A stretch of DNA of 64,000 nt from Drosophila pseudoobscura (lineage: Eukaryota > Arthropoda > Insecta > Diptera > Drosophilidae), in contig NC_046679.1 in the NCBI RefSeq assembly GCF_009870125.1, positions 5,022,001-5,086,000 on the forward strand. The letters are read 5' to 3'. Both the position numbers and the translations under genes were made by a program. Of this stretch, positions 12,576-22,948 are shown piece after piece. A model generated the notes under the pieces. It did no database searches. It saw only the letters and a program-made list of their open reading frames with translations, and was not told where the DNA came from. Position 1 is the first letter of the stretch. Each line of letters begins with the position of its first letter.

Positions 12576-14392
12576 TTCTTTTCTCACTTTGAGCCACTTC
12601 TCATACAGGTTGCACTCGACACACAGACACTCATACAACACGATAAATGGGCACCAGTCGATGGGGGGAATTATAATTTGGACGACGCGTGACACTTTCA
12701 ATTAACACCGAGCACAGAGCACAGAGTAAGCGCGAAAAAAAACTGTATAACTTTTGATCATTAAATTAGTTAAGGTCGGGACCGTAAATTCAATTTTGCT
12801 CTCTTTTTGCGGCGTTTTCTTGTGTTCCGCCAGTTAGGGAAATTATGTGTGTCAGCAATTAGTTGGAGACGACCGCCGCCCGTCCGTCCGTCCGTCGAAG
12901 CCGGCCAGGGGGGCTGGCCAGGGCCTTAAGTGTGTCACACGATTTTCGGGCACTGCAAAAAGATAAGAGAGAGAGGGATATACGATTAGTGAGAGGCTAT
13001 AAGGAAGGGAAGAGTACAGGCAATCACTTTCAAAAAAACATTTTCGTTGCATTTCTAAAAATGGATGAATTTGTTTGGTCAAAAACTGCAAGATCTATGT
13101 CAAGTTCCTCATCGATAGATCTACAAATAGATCTAGACAAAAGACAAAAATGGAGTAGGGTAGAAAACTCCTTCTTTCTGCATCTCAAAACTTCTCCGAA
13201 CTAGAGAACCCTCTGAAAGGGTAGCACCTAACATATATTGAATAACATTGTTTATAACGTTACTTTCTGTCTCTGCCATTCCCTCATTCTCATTCCTAAC
13301 GGAACACATTGCCGACAGCTGTTCGAAATGCAGTTATGTTGACATACTCCAAGCGCAGGCGCAAGCACCGTTGCAGCGATATTTTCTATCAATCAAAAAA
13401 AAAACACACATCCATGTTAATTTCCATTTAAATTTCCCCATAATCTGGTGGGCATGCGCGGGATGGAACAGGACTTGGGAGAGCGGATATAAGCCCACAG
13501 AAATTCCCGTAATGGGAATTAAGGAAAGGAAATTGAAAGAAAAATCCCAGCCTCTCCCACGCCCCGATCTCAATGAAGCGCTGTGTGTGCGAGGGAGAGA
13601 GTCTGTGCGCCCTTAGCGCCGCTCATAAAAATATCAATGGAAATGCAGTTATTGTTCTTCTTGTTGGACAGAGAGAGGGACACAGAAAGAGAGAGCAATG
13701 AAGCGCAGCGGAGGCGCAAGCACATGGTGCCAGCGTCTGTCTCGCTCGAACAGCGCTTAGGGGGAGAATATAATTAAAAGCAACAATAAAAACTGATGGA
13801 TGGCCACACAGATACATTTTCGCACACACACACAGAACCAAAAAGGCCTTTGAACAAAAACGAGTTTTAACAAAATATTTTTGCATTGCACAAAAAACAA
13901 ACACACTCCACTCGCGCGCACAACAAACAAAACGCAATATCAAGACAATAACCGTTTTGAGTAATATCCCCCTTGGAAAAGGGAACGAGAAAGAGCAGCG
14001 GCATGCACAGACAAGTGCAATGTTTGTTATTGCATGTCTTTGCCAGTCCTTTGCTTGTTTTTGCAACAAAACGAAATTGGCATACCTTTTTTTGTTTGTG
14101 TTTCCTTAAAGAACTTTTCATTAAATTCGTTTATTCCTTTTTGCACTTTCGCTTCACTCTCTTTTCGAACTAACGGTAAATCCGCGAAACGTATGGCGCA
14201 CGCGAAGACAACAACACAGGCATAACTGCAAAACGTACGATCGCTTTTGTTGTTAACTTTGATGACAAACAGTTCGTAGTCCGCAAATACGAAATTTTTG
14301 GTTCAAACAAATATATCGGCCAACAACCAAACGAGCGCGCGCAACGAACCGCACGATCGAAAATTCAGAAAAAAATTACACCATCTGTGTTG

Positions 14393-14404
14393 GCAGTGTG
14401 ACCG
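14393..14404 (-). promoter_or_regulatory. Core promoter Motif 1 (M1BP site)
   Basis: The minus strand reads CGGTCACACTGC, an exact match to the Drosophila core-promoter Motif 1 consensus YGGTCACACTR. This motif sits near start sites of housekeeping genes and is bound by M1BP. The orientation suits a minus-strand transcript, and the only candidate downstream is the secreted-protein exon at 12341-12575. Confidence 0.45.
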
Positions 14405-14564
14405 AAGGAACGAATTTAACCCACTTGAGCCCCCTCTATTTAAACAGTTGAACGACTTTGGGTAAATGGCGCAAAATCCTACTAATTGTTAATTCTTATT
14501 GTAGATCCTTCCTTTTAACTCGCAAAAAACCCGACGAATCTTTCACCAGAACTGGGCTAAAATT

Positions 14565-14790
14565 ATTACATTTTCATACCCTCTGGGCTTACAATGGGTT
14601 AATCGTTCACCGTCAAAGATTGGAAACCATATTCCTCGATTTTTATATTCGATTTGATATTGCTTGCTAGCTGGGACTTACAAACCTGAACGCATGATTT
14701 TATCCGATGGATAGATTAATTTTCTACTTGGCTGGCTTCTTAAACTAATCCCTTTTATTGGATTTCGTCTAAAAAAGTCAATCGTGATCA
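14565..14790. repeat. Dispersed repeat family R1, copy 1
   Basis: It aligns, with divergence, to 32300-32530. Shared blocks in the same order are 'taatcgtt', 'catattcctcgatttttat' (ccttgattt in copy 2), 'gctagctggga' (gctggctagaa), 'gaacgcatgattttatcc' (gaacacataattttatcc) and 'cgtctaaaa' (gtgtctaaaat). It is probably an old transposon remnant; the family is not identified. Confidence 0.65.
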
Positions 14791-15194
14791 TTTTTGGCAA
14801 CATTTTTTTGGTTTTGGTTCTTGCGAGCTAGTTGCTACGGGCCTTACCTAGGTACTTACTGGTAGCCTAAAATTCTTTAATTTATGAACTACTTCCGCGC
14901 TATTGATAACAGTGGTGGCCTGTTAAATTTGATACACTGCTAACCGTACACTGTAATGTAGAATTAGCGCCATCTGTTGGTAGTTACAAAAATTATACAT
15001 GGGAAAACATGCAAAGGGAAATTTTAACAGAGAAGAAACAACTAAAAGAAATACACTTTCACCTTAATATTACGTTAACATTTATCCTCCTTCTCGTTAG
15101 CAGAAGTGTAGTTGCTTCCCTTAACAGCCTTGAAGTTTTTGTTGGCAAAATCAAACGTAAACACAAAAATATATATATAATTTTTTGTTGGTCC

Positions 15195-15470
15195 TGGACC
15201 ATCGAGCAAATGGCTGCCCAGCCTTTCGGGTTCTTCATAGCTGGCTTCGAGACTTCTTCGAGTACAATTTCCTACTGTTTGTATGAACTGGCCCAGCATC
15301 CCGATATTCAAAGCCGCGTTAGAGAGAAAATCGAAACGGTTCTCCAAAATGTGGAAGGAGGCGGGATAACATGCGATGCTTTGGCACAGATGAGCATCCT
15401 AGAAAGAGTCTTACCAGGGCAGGCAACAATGAACCAGTTGAACATAAGTCTCCCAAAGGACTATAAAATG
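15195..15470 (+). pseudogene. Cytochrome P450 (CYP6-like) gene fragment
   Basis: The conceptual translation contains EQMAAQPFGFFIAGFETSSS, the P450 helix I with its (A/G)GxET signature. It continues STISYCLYELAQHPDIQSRV, a match to the CYP6 helix J region, then an 'ALAQMSILERVL' segment that should lead into the ETLR (ExxR) motif. The ExxR segment is missing: the frame jumps from ERVL to sequence resembling the later 'KDYKM' region and ends at a stop by 15491. The N-terminal half and the heme-binding cysteine region are absent. I infer a decayed, non-functional P450 duplicate with an internal deletion. The exact parent gene is not known. Confidence 0.75.
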
Positions 15471-15630
15471 CACCAGTTAGTATATCAATAAGCGTTCCTT
15501 GGTGATAGATTTGATCAATCTAATTTTGAATGCTCCTCATCTGTAGGATTAATCCACATATGCATATTGCTTAGAGAACCACTAACTGGAACCAGCGATA
15601 CTAGTGATGCTGTCCATCCCTGTGGAAATT

Positions 15631-15740
15631 AAATGGCGAGAACGTCAAATTTTGACAGCGACAACGTCAAATATTAACAGCTGACAACGTCAAACTTTGC
15701 CAGCTGTCAACTCGCCAATTTTCATTGGTTATAAATATTC
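15631..15740. repeat. Three 22-23-base tandem repeats with a TATA box
   Basis: Three direct units begin at 15638, 15660 and 15683, each reading ga(g/c)aacgtcaaa-ttt/att-acagct with small changes. They are bracketed by an inverted pair: aaatggcgag at 15631-15640 and ctcgccaatt at 15711-15720. A TATAAATA sequence follows at 15730-15737. It looks like the promoter or end of a mobile element, or a short regulatory array. The identity is unknown. Confidence 0.6.
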
Positions 15741-16267
15741 CAGCCAATGAGAAGGAAGAGGGGAGAACAAATTTGTCCTCCACAGTGGTTGAGACACAGT
15801 TGAAACTTGAACTAAAATATATTATTAGGGAATTTCAAATTAAATGAAGTAAATAAAAATTAAATAATTTTCAAGAATGAACGTTTCGGATCATTTATAT
15901 CTTTGATATAAAAATGTGTCGTGAATTTAAAGCTTCGGCTATTGTATTTTCTTCATGTTAATTCTTGAAAAAAAGTTATTAAAAGTAATTACATAGAACC
16001 AACTGCAGGGATACTTGAAATATATTAGTTTCTGCACGTAAATTCTTGATAATTCGCGGTACAACGGGATAATTTTTTCGTCTTTAGCAAGTGAGACAGT
16101 GGTTTTCATAAAGTCTAAAACTAGAATCCTTTCCACAGCAAGTAGGAACACCCCATCAGAAGATATGATCTTTCTTCTTTTTTGGTACGTGCAACAGCAC
16201 CATGATCTTGTCTTTTGGGTATTCTTCTGCTTCTTCTGCTTACATGTCTTTCATTATAATACCTTTT

Positions 16268-16605
16268 TTATAGTAATGCTTTACCTATGGGGTTCTGTTT
16301 AGCTAGTTCTATAGTGAATAGAACATAGAATTGCTTTAATCGGGGCTCTCTCTGTTCAGACATCGCCTCATAAGGCAGTACAGTCTCTCCTTTCCGGGCA
16401 ACATCATCACCCACATTCGCTGTGAACAGAGAAGGGTCCCTTAAAACCTCTCCATACTTTTGAGAATTCCTTGTGCCAATACCAGAGTTCTGTTAACGAA
16501 GGTTCTGTTGGACTTCAACAGAGAACTGTTCACAGACTGCAGGAGCTTTCAATCCTCCACCGAAAACAACCCTCTGTGGGGTAACATTCTGTTGGGGGTG
16601 TGTTC
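16268..16605 (-). pseudogene. Decayed minus-strand reading frame of unknown origin
   Basis: Read on the minus strand, one frame runs for about 112 codons to a TAA at 16268-16270, broken only by a TAA at 16493-16495. The part after that stop has protein-like composition: RNSQKYGEVLRDPSLFTANV, GDDVARKGETVLPYEAMSEQ, REPRLKQFYVLFTIELAKQN, then PIGKALL and stop. There is no good ATG upstream. I do not recognise the family. It may be a fragment of a transposon protein or of a duplicated gene. It lies about 300 bases upstream of the ro start codon. Confidence 0.45.
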
Positions 16606-16916
16606 CTTATTCAAGTTTCGTCCGGAATTCAGCCAATCAGAGCCTCTCAGCCCTTGTTTGCCGGTCTGCGGCGGATGATATTTTTTTATTAAGCGGAATT
16701 TTAGGCGTCTTTGCTGTTAATTTTTTTGATGTGGCGCATAAATTGTTTGTTATTGCCAGCGCAGGATAACCGTCGTCGTCGCAGTCGCCGTCGCCGTCGC
16801 TTGACCCACGGCCGGGCATCGGAAGTAACGCCAATTTCAGTCGCTCGCCGATTAACCCAGCGATTAGTCGTTCATTAAGTCGTTCCGTGACCATAACCGA
16901 ACCGAACCGGCCCCAA

Positions 16917-19900
16917 ATGCAACGCCAACACCAAGATCTGGTGGCTGCCGTGCAGGGAAATGCTAGGGATACCATCAGGACCTCCAGTCCCATTCCGTCG
17001 CAGACAAACACAAATATCCCGACTCCGCAGCGTCCGTCGTCGCCGCGGCAGTTCTTCGAGCGACTCTACGGGCACCTCGAGACGCGCAGCAGCGAGAGCG
17101 GCGACATCGATGTGGGCACCCACCACAAGCCCCCGCCGCCCTGCGACACGCCCTACCACAGCGACGGCGGCAGCGTGTCGTCTCCGGACATCTCCATCAG
17201 CGATGAGCGCGTGTCGCTCGTTGGGTTTCCCCCATATGACATTTATGGTGCCTCCAAGGATTACCCGCCGCCGCCGCAGCAGCAGAAGCACAGCTACGTG
17301 GATCCGCCGCAAGGGATTACCACGGCAAGTGGGGCTCCCGTAGCCGTACTGCCACCTGGATTTCCACCTGGGTTTCCTGGTGATCCGCATTTCAGCGCTG
17401 GATTTACTGCCTTTTGTGAGTAGAACCTAAGATCTTATCCTGCTTGCCAGGAGATTGAATAGACTGCGAATGTTTGAGGTAGAAAATGTAGCCCATTGAA
17501 GGATCCTAAAGAAGTGTCTTAAAAGATATTTTGATTGGGTTTAAGTTCTTTAGAAGGTTCCTTTGAAATCAAAATGAGGATACCCTGAGGTCGCGGCACG
17601 CGTGCTTTAGATTTCAACTCAAAAAAGGCCTTGAATTACGACTGGAATTAGGGAGGACTATGTTTAGTACCAAAATATATATAATCTGTCTAAAATATCC
17701 ATCTATATATCTAAGGATAGTCTCAAGGTCTTACGGTGATCGGTAACTAAAGGAAAACTTAAAGCAAAGTCCGCTGAACGACACCAGCCTTCACCCAATA
17801 GAACACCTTCCATTCTCTCAAGTTCCATGTACCATAGAACATGTTTCCAATGATTCTTTGATTGATACACCCACAAATCAATGAACAACCACACGTTTTC
17901 CTTTGCCTCTCAACCCTTAGATCTTATTATGAGGTTTGTTGTTCTTAAGCGCTAAGTACATGGGTAAATTTGAGCTACTACGAAATGTTGCCTAACTAAA
18001 AACCATACAGTTTGGTGTAATTTCTTTTGTACTACTTTGGGGGTGTCTTTGGAGTTTTCGGGTCCTCGGTGGTACCTGCCGGGGGCTTCTCCTCGTGGCG
18101 CAGCAGGTTCATGTTACGTAGCTCCAGGCTGAGGAACATCTTAAGGTTCGGATCGGTGATCTTGCTGAGGACTATCTCTCGGGCACGCTCATCATTGTTG
18201 TCCAGAAGTTTGGCCAGCGTCTGGGCGTAGTCCAGCCAGACGCAATTGGCACAGCCGGACATGCAGCATGTGGTGGGCTCTGGGGGTATCTGAAAGGGGA
18301 AAAACCTATTAAGAAATCTGTTGGAAGAAGCTTCGATCTTGTGGAAGCACTTACCACAATGTCCTTTGGCGTTTTGTCGGCCAAGTGCCTGGCCAGGGAA
18401 GCGATAGCCCAGCGTCCTCCTCCACCTCCACCGCGCCTGAGGAGCAAACAGCGCGGGCAACTGAAGCCCAGAGGAGCCAGCATTTTGCACCAGATCCCGA
18501 AACTCTATGACTGGTAAGGCGTTGAGGAAGTGATGAGCATTTCACACGCCTTCACCGACAGAAACAGGTGCCGCCGAGTGTCGGCCCGTAAAGACTTGGT
18601 TCCGCCGGAACTACAAAAAATCGGATGCAGAAAAAAACCCCTGATTAAGTGCAAGTGCTATTGAATATCCTTACAGCCAGGATTATGCAGAAATCAGCAA
18701 TGAAAAAAGCTTCAGAAGGTGGGGGGGGGAACGGCCACACAATGAGAAATGGGGAAAAGAAATTAGTTGGGGCAACAAAAAAAAAACAGAAAAAATGAAT
18801 GAGAAGAAGAAAAAAATTAAAATGCATTCAGCTGTGAAAGTTTTCGTTTACTTGCGGCATTTTCGTTTTCTTATGCGGTTGTATGGGGTCTGGGGTTCGA
18901 GGTTTGTGGCTTGGGCCGGGGGAGGGGGAGGGGCAGGGGGATTCAGGTGTGTTGCAGGTGTGGCAAGAAGGATAATGAAAAAGGATCATGCCGCACTGAA
19001 GGCAGTGAGGCAAATGCGTAACCATGGAAGCAATTGATGAAATTGTTTGCCAGCGGAAAAGGTTAAGTTTTTGGATGGAGCTTTAATGAAACATTTCGAA
19101 GGAATAAATGTGTTTTAAATTTTCGAATATTTCTTAAAGAATTTCTAGCAATTTTCATCTTTATCTTTCATCTTATTTAATTATGATTTTTTGTGATACA
19201 GTCGATCTTACATATATTCTTTTTTGCAGAATATAGCATTGTAGTGTTCTGGAAATAGGTTCGTTATAGAGAAGTTCGACTGTATCTTAATGAAAATTTT
19301 ATATTTATTGCTTAGATTCATTATCGTTAAAATCGATATAGTTTTATTGTTATATCTATAAAAAGGTAGCTCTTTGAGACTCTGGAGAGAATAAATATAT
19401 TCCAATAACACATCTCATACTAAGTATTTGAAATCCTAAAACATCTCCAACCCTAGGCTATCCTGATTTGTTCTTTAAAAAATTTAGGAAATATGAATAC
19501 TGCAACTTTTTGAAACAAATTCAGGAATTATAAGATTTTTCATTCAATAAAATTAAGGAATTGTGTAAAAGTAATGTTTTTAGATATTATTATTGAAATT
19601 AAAAGTCGTTTGTGAATAGCTTATGATAGGAATATGTTCGAAAATTGATCCACAGATCCACAGATCGAGACACACTAATCTTAAGGATATAATGTGATCC
19701 TGAATCCAACATTTTGTAGACTGACTCGCTATCTAGACCGAAGTCTAACCCTCAACGCCTATTGTCCCTTAAACAGAAACTAAATCAAAGAGAAATCTAT
19801 GAAATCTATACCTATACAATATTCATTTAGCTTCGAGCTGAACTTGTACAAATCATAAGTAAGCCAACAGAAAAAATTAGCATTGTAATTGAGCTTGACA

Positions 19901-22040
19901 GGAAACCTAAAAAAACAGACACACACACACTGGAGAAAGTTCCAAAGGGGGAACCACAACAGAACCGTCCAAAGGACACTTGCATATCGTATTTCACACG
20001 TGATTTCAAAGAAGAGCCAGAAAGGAAGAAGGCGAAAAAACTTGTCGGGAAAAAAATAACTTAAGCCGTAGGAACTTTTGAGGCAAAAGGGGTAATCAAG
20101 TAAAAACTACTCGTAGAGATTACCAATGTACCGCCCCTGGGTCCACACATCCCCGTTCCCCGATCCCCCGTTTCCCCTTTCAACACCCACCGAAACAACT
20201 TGTCAGCTTCGCCTTGTTACCTCAATTAGAAGCCTCTAAAACCCACCAAACAATGTTGTGTGGGTGGTTTTATGGGGGAGGGAAGGGAAGAGGGGGGGGG
20301 GTCTAGAGCGGGGCATAATGTGCGGTTGGTTGGACCACGACAGAGCGACAGAGACACCACACTCTCGGCGAATGCAAACAAACGAATAGTCGGACGGATG
20401 GCTGGATGGCTGGCTGGGAGAGTCGTCCTCACGGATGATAATAATGATGATGATGAGAGGCTGAGGGAGGGAGGGAGTGCCAGCCAGCTGTTGGTATTGT
20501 TAAAAGTTTCCCGGATCAGCAGCATAGGATTGCCCAAAACGAAGAAGCAGTAAAAAACAGGAAACTTTGAGCGGACCGAAACACGTGTAAAATGCATTCT
20601 CTAATGTGCACCACAAACGCGATGAAGAGCCCGAGGGAGGCATTGCTTAATTATTTGTTTAACTTAACAAACACGCAAACCACATTCCGAATCGTTTAGT
20701 TCGTTGAGGACACGGCTTGATGGTTTGTTAATGTAAGATTAATTTCGCTCTAACATCTCTATTGTGTGATGGCATATGAATGGGCAGGGGATGGGGATTG
20801 GGAATGGGAATGGAAATAATTATGACTATGAATAAACGTTTACCAATTCGAAAGGCACTGAAATGATGATCTATTTGGAAATTTTTTGGGTATGGGAAGT
20901 ACTTGAGGCTTTGGAAATGGCTTTAGAAGTTAGGCCTATGATGTGGGGATTGAATATGCTATAAGAATGTATGCATGGGTGGGTAAATGATTAAGATTCA
21001 GGAACATATCTTTAGAAATTTATTGGGAATTTGGTATAAATATATTACCCAGCAAAGGAAACTTGGATTTGGAACAGATATGGCTAGAAATACGAAGGGT
21101 TGGAATAGATCAAACCACAAATATTCACCCCTTTAGGCACTTAAACTTCGATTCGGAATACATAAGTATCTCTCATCTCAACAATTTCTTCTAGAAAAGT
21201 TTTCGGAAATCCCTTTAGCACTCTGTGACACCCTTTGTTCTCCATTTCAGTGGCACGCCGTCGTCGCAAAGAGGGAAGACAGCGTCGCCAGCGAACCACC
21301 TTCAGCACCGAGCAGACGCTGCGTCTGGAGGTGGAGTTCCATCGGAACGAGTACATCTCCAGGAGTCGCCGCTTCGAGCTGGCCGAAACGCTGCGGCTCA
21401 CAGAGACCCAGATCAAGATCTGGTTTCAGAATCGTCGGGCAAAGGATAAACGGATTGAGAAGGCGCAAATCGATCAGCACTACAGGTGAGTGGAGTACCG
21501 AAAAATGGAAACGGGAAAGGGGATTGGGATTGGGCGAGGGTCTCCCCCCTTTTGAAACGGAAGTAATTCAAGGAAATGTCACTAGTTTAATTGATGTCCC
21601 CACATTAAATTAACACGAAATTAATTTTACGACATTTATGCGCACACAAACGCAATTAGACAGCGGACATATCCTTATCGAGGGGGTAGTCCTCAAGCCG
21701 AGTGCCGAGTATTATTTGATGTAATCAATTTTTCAGGAACTTTGTCGTGGCCAATGGTTTTATGAGCTCTATAATGGGTCAGACTACACCGAGCTATGCC
21801 CCCGCCCCCGCCAGCAGTGCGACGTCCCTACCAGTGGGCCTCGCTTACTATCCAACGCTGCCAAAGGACAGCACGCAGGGCCAGCACGTAAATAACAATG
21901 GTGGACATCCAGATGCTAATTATATAGACATCGAAGAGCGATACGAGACGCAGCAACGCCGACGCCTTTCCTTCAACATCAGCAACAGCGTCGGTGGCGG
22001 CAGCGCAAGTGCCAGCAGTCGAGCAGTCAATACTTGCTAG
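16917..22040 (+). CDS. ro: Rough homeodomain transcription factor
   Basis: Coding exons are 16917-17415, 21251-21485 and 21737-22040, giving 345 residues (about 350 in D. melanogaster). Rough is a nuclear homeodomain factor needed for photoreceptor patterning in the developing eye. The homeodomain is residues about 177-236 and is split from the N-terminal part by intron 1 and from the C-terminal part by intron 2. It includes [20 protein letters not shown] and the recognition helix [15 protein letters not shown], with Gln50. The N-terminal half is rich in Pro and Ser ([14 protein letters not shown]). Splice joins are in phase (T|TG and AG|G) with consensus GT-AG ends. I chose the ATG at 16917; an in-frame GTG at 16887 is not a plausible start. 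The 3.8 kb first intron holds a nested gene on the other strand. Confidence 0.95.
17416..21250 (+). other. ro intron 1 (3.8 kb)
   Basis: Bounded by TTTT|GTGAGT and TTTCAG|TGG. Apart from the OXLD1-like gene at 18032-18483 on the minus strand, it has no convincing coding content. Enhancers are plausible given the eye-specific expression of ro, but none is identified from sequence. Confidence 0.9.
18032..18483 (-). CDS. OXLD1-like oxidoreductase-like domain protein, nested in ro intron 1
   Basis: Two coding exons on the minus strand, 18483-18355 and 18289-18032, join in phase 0 (ATTGTG|GTAAGT and TTTCAG|ATACCC) to give 128 residues. The N-terminus ([20 protein letters not shown]) is basic and hydrophobic, like a mitochondrial presequence. 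The second exon carries the conserved core [20 protein letters not shown], the PPEPxxCCxxGCxxCVWxxY pattern of the oxidoreductase-like domain (OXLD1 family). It is followed by a helical [11 protein letters not shown] segment and a Pro/Lys-rich tail. The molecular role of this family is poorly defined; the Cys cluster suggests metal or redox chemistry. The gene lies wholly inside ro intron 1 on the opposite strand. Start chosen at the first ATG of the frame. Confidence 0.85.
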
Positions 22041-22117
22041 CAATTAACCAGGAAACTACTTTTAACTGAGCTTTAACTTAGATTTAGCCACTAATCATCA
22101 GCTTAAGCTAATTACCG

Positions 22118-22123
22118 AATAAA
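22118..22123 (+). terminator. Poly(A) signal of ro
   Basis: AATAAA 78 bases after the ro stop codon. Confidence 0.55.
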
Positions 22124-22379
22124 TTTAGCTGCAAACAAAATCACTTAACCAACGTATTTCTCTGGTTATCTCACCTTTTAGACACTAGTGAAAGTTTGTA
22201 CAGAACATTACCACACTCTTGGCCCCCGCGGGTTTTTGTTTATATAAGAAAAGAGACAAAAAAATTTTGTTTTTACAAATAGAAGAAAAACTAACAAACA
22301 AAAATGCAGCCCTCTGGGGCAAGCAGCTGTTGCTTAACAGAGCCATGTAGAGTGCAACAGTGACATGTTAGGCGCCAAG

Positions 22380-22399
22380 CGATAGTTACGATACTATCG
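22380..22399. promoter_or_regulatory. CGATA cluster (BEAF-32/DREF-type)
   Basis: CGATA occurs at 22380-22384 and 22389-22393, with TATCG at 22395-22399. The last two form the near-palindrome CGATACTATCG. CGATA groups are the known binding pattern of BEAF-32 and overlap DREF sites. The position between the 3' end of ro and Rb97D fits a boundary or promoter-proximal role. Confidence 0.5.
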
Positions 22400-22839
22400 A
22401 TTTTCGTTGTATTTTCTATTATTTTTTATGTTCAAATCGTGTAGAAATGCCATTAAGAGCCAGGTCCCAGGCCACGTCGATCAATTCGCATCAAAATATA
22501 CATTATTTTTCGAATACGGCGGAATGAAAGACATATCAAATAGTGGATAACGAAGGTTTCACACTGGCGCTTCCATGCAGCGTTTTTCATCGGTATATTT
22601 ACGGCATTTTCTCAACCACAACCTGAGCGGTTGTTAGCCGATGGTTTTCAAATGCAACTCTGAATAATTGTCATTCACAACGAAAAATCGGTATTTACTG
22701 CGAAAACGTAAACAATGATTGTGACAAAATAAACATAACAAACAACAACAATCTGTTTTTGACGGATGGTGAATCGGAGTTTCACATTCCTCCGGGATGG
22801 ACTCAGTGTGCCGAGCCTATTACCATCAATAGTGGCGCC

Positions 22840-22887
22840 TATCGATAGTTTTTAAATGAATGATTTAACACATCGATACTATCGATA
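22840..22887. promoter_or_regulatory. Rb97D promoter DRE/CGATA cluster
   Basis: TATCGATA, the DRE core bound by DREF, occurs at 22840-22847 and 22880-22887. A further CGATA lies at 22874-22878. All lie within 110 bases of the Rb97D start codon, a typical housekeeping promoter arrangement. Confidence 0.65.
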
Positions 22888-22948
22888 GTGCCCCCGATGG
22901 TTTGACACCTCTACCTGCAGCTTATTTGGTTATAAATTAACTTTAACC

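Larger units (their letters stand above)
12576..14940. other. Non-coding region left of ro
   Basis: No exon is seen. The stretch holds possible 5' UTR or upstream sequence of the minus-strand exon at 12341-12575, a Motif 1 element (14393-14404) and one copy of a dispersed repeat (14565-14790). Confidence 0.5.
22041..22948. other. ro 3' end and Rb97D promoter region
   Basis: It includes the ro polyadenylation signal (22118) and then CGATA/DRE motif clusters at 22380-22399 and 22840-22887. The Rb97D start codon lies 62 bases beyond the last cluster. Confidence 0.7.

Noticed and set aside
12576-12701. N-terminal extension of the secreted-protein exon
   Set aside because: It begins at a TTG codon and would bury the signal peptide; the ATG at 12575 is better.
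16460-16678. Plus-strand frame with faint P450-like words (ENNPLWGN)
   Set aside because: No P450 signature is present, and the minus-strand frame across the same DNA is longer and more protein-like.
16887-16916. Ten-codon upstream extension of ro
   Set aside because: The extension begins with GTG, not ATG; the ATG at 16917 is the normal start.
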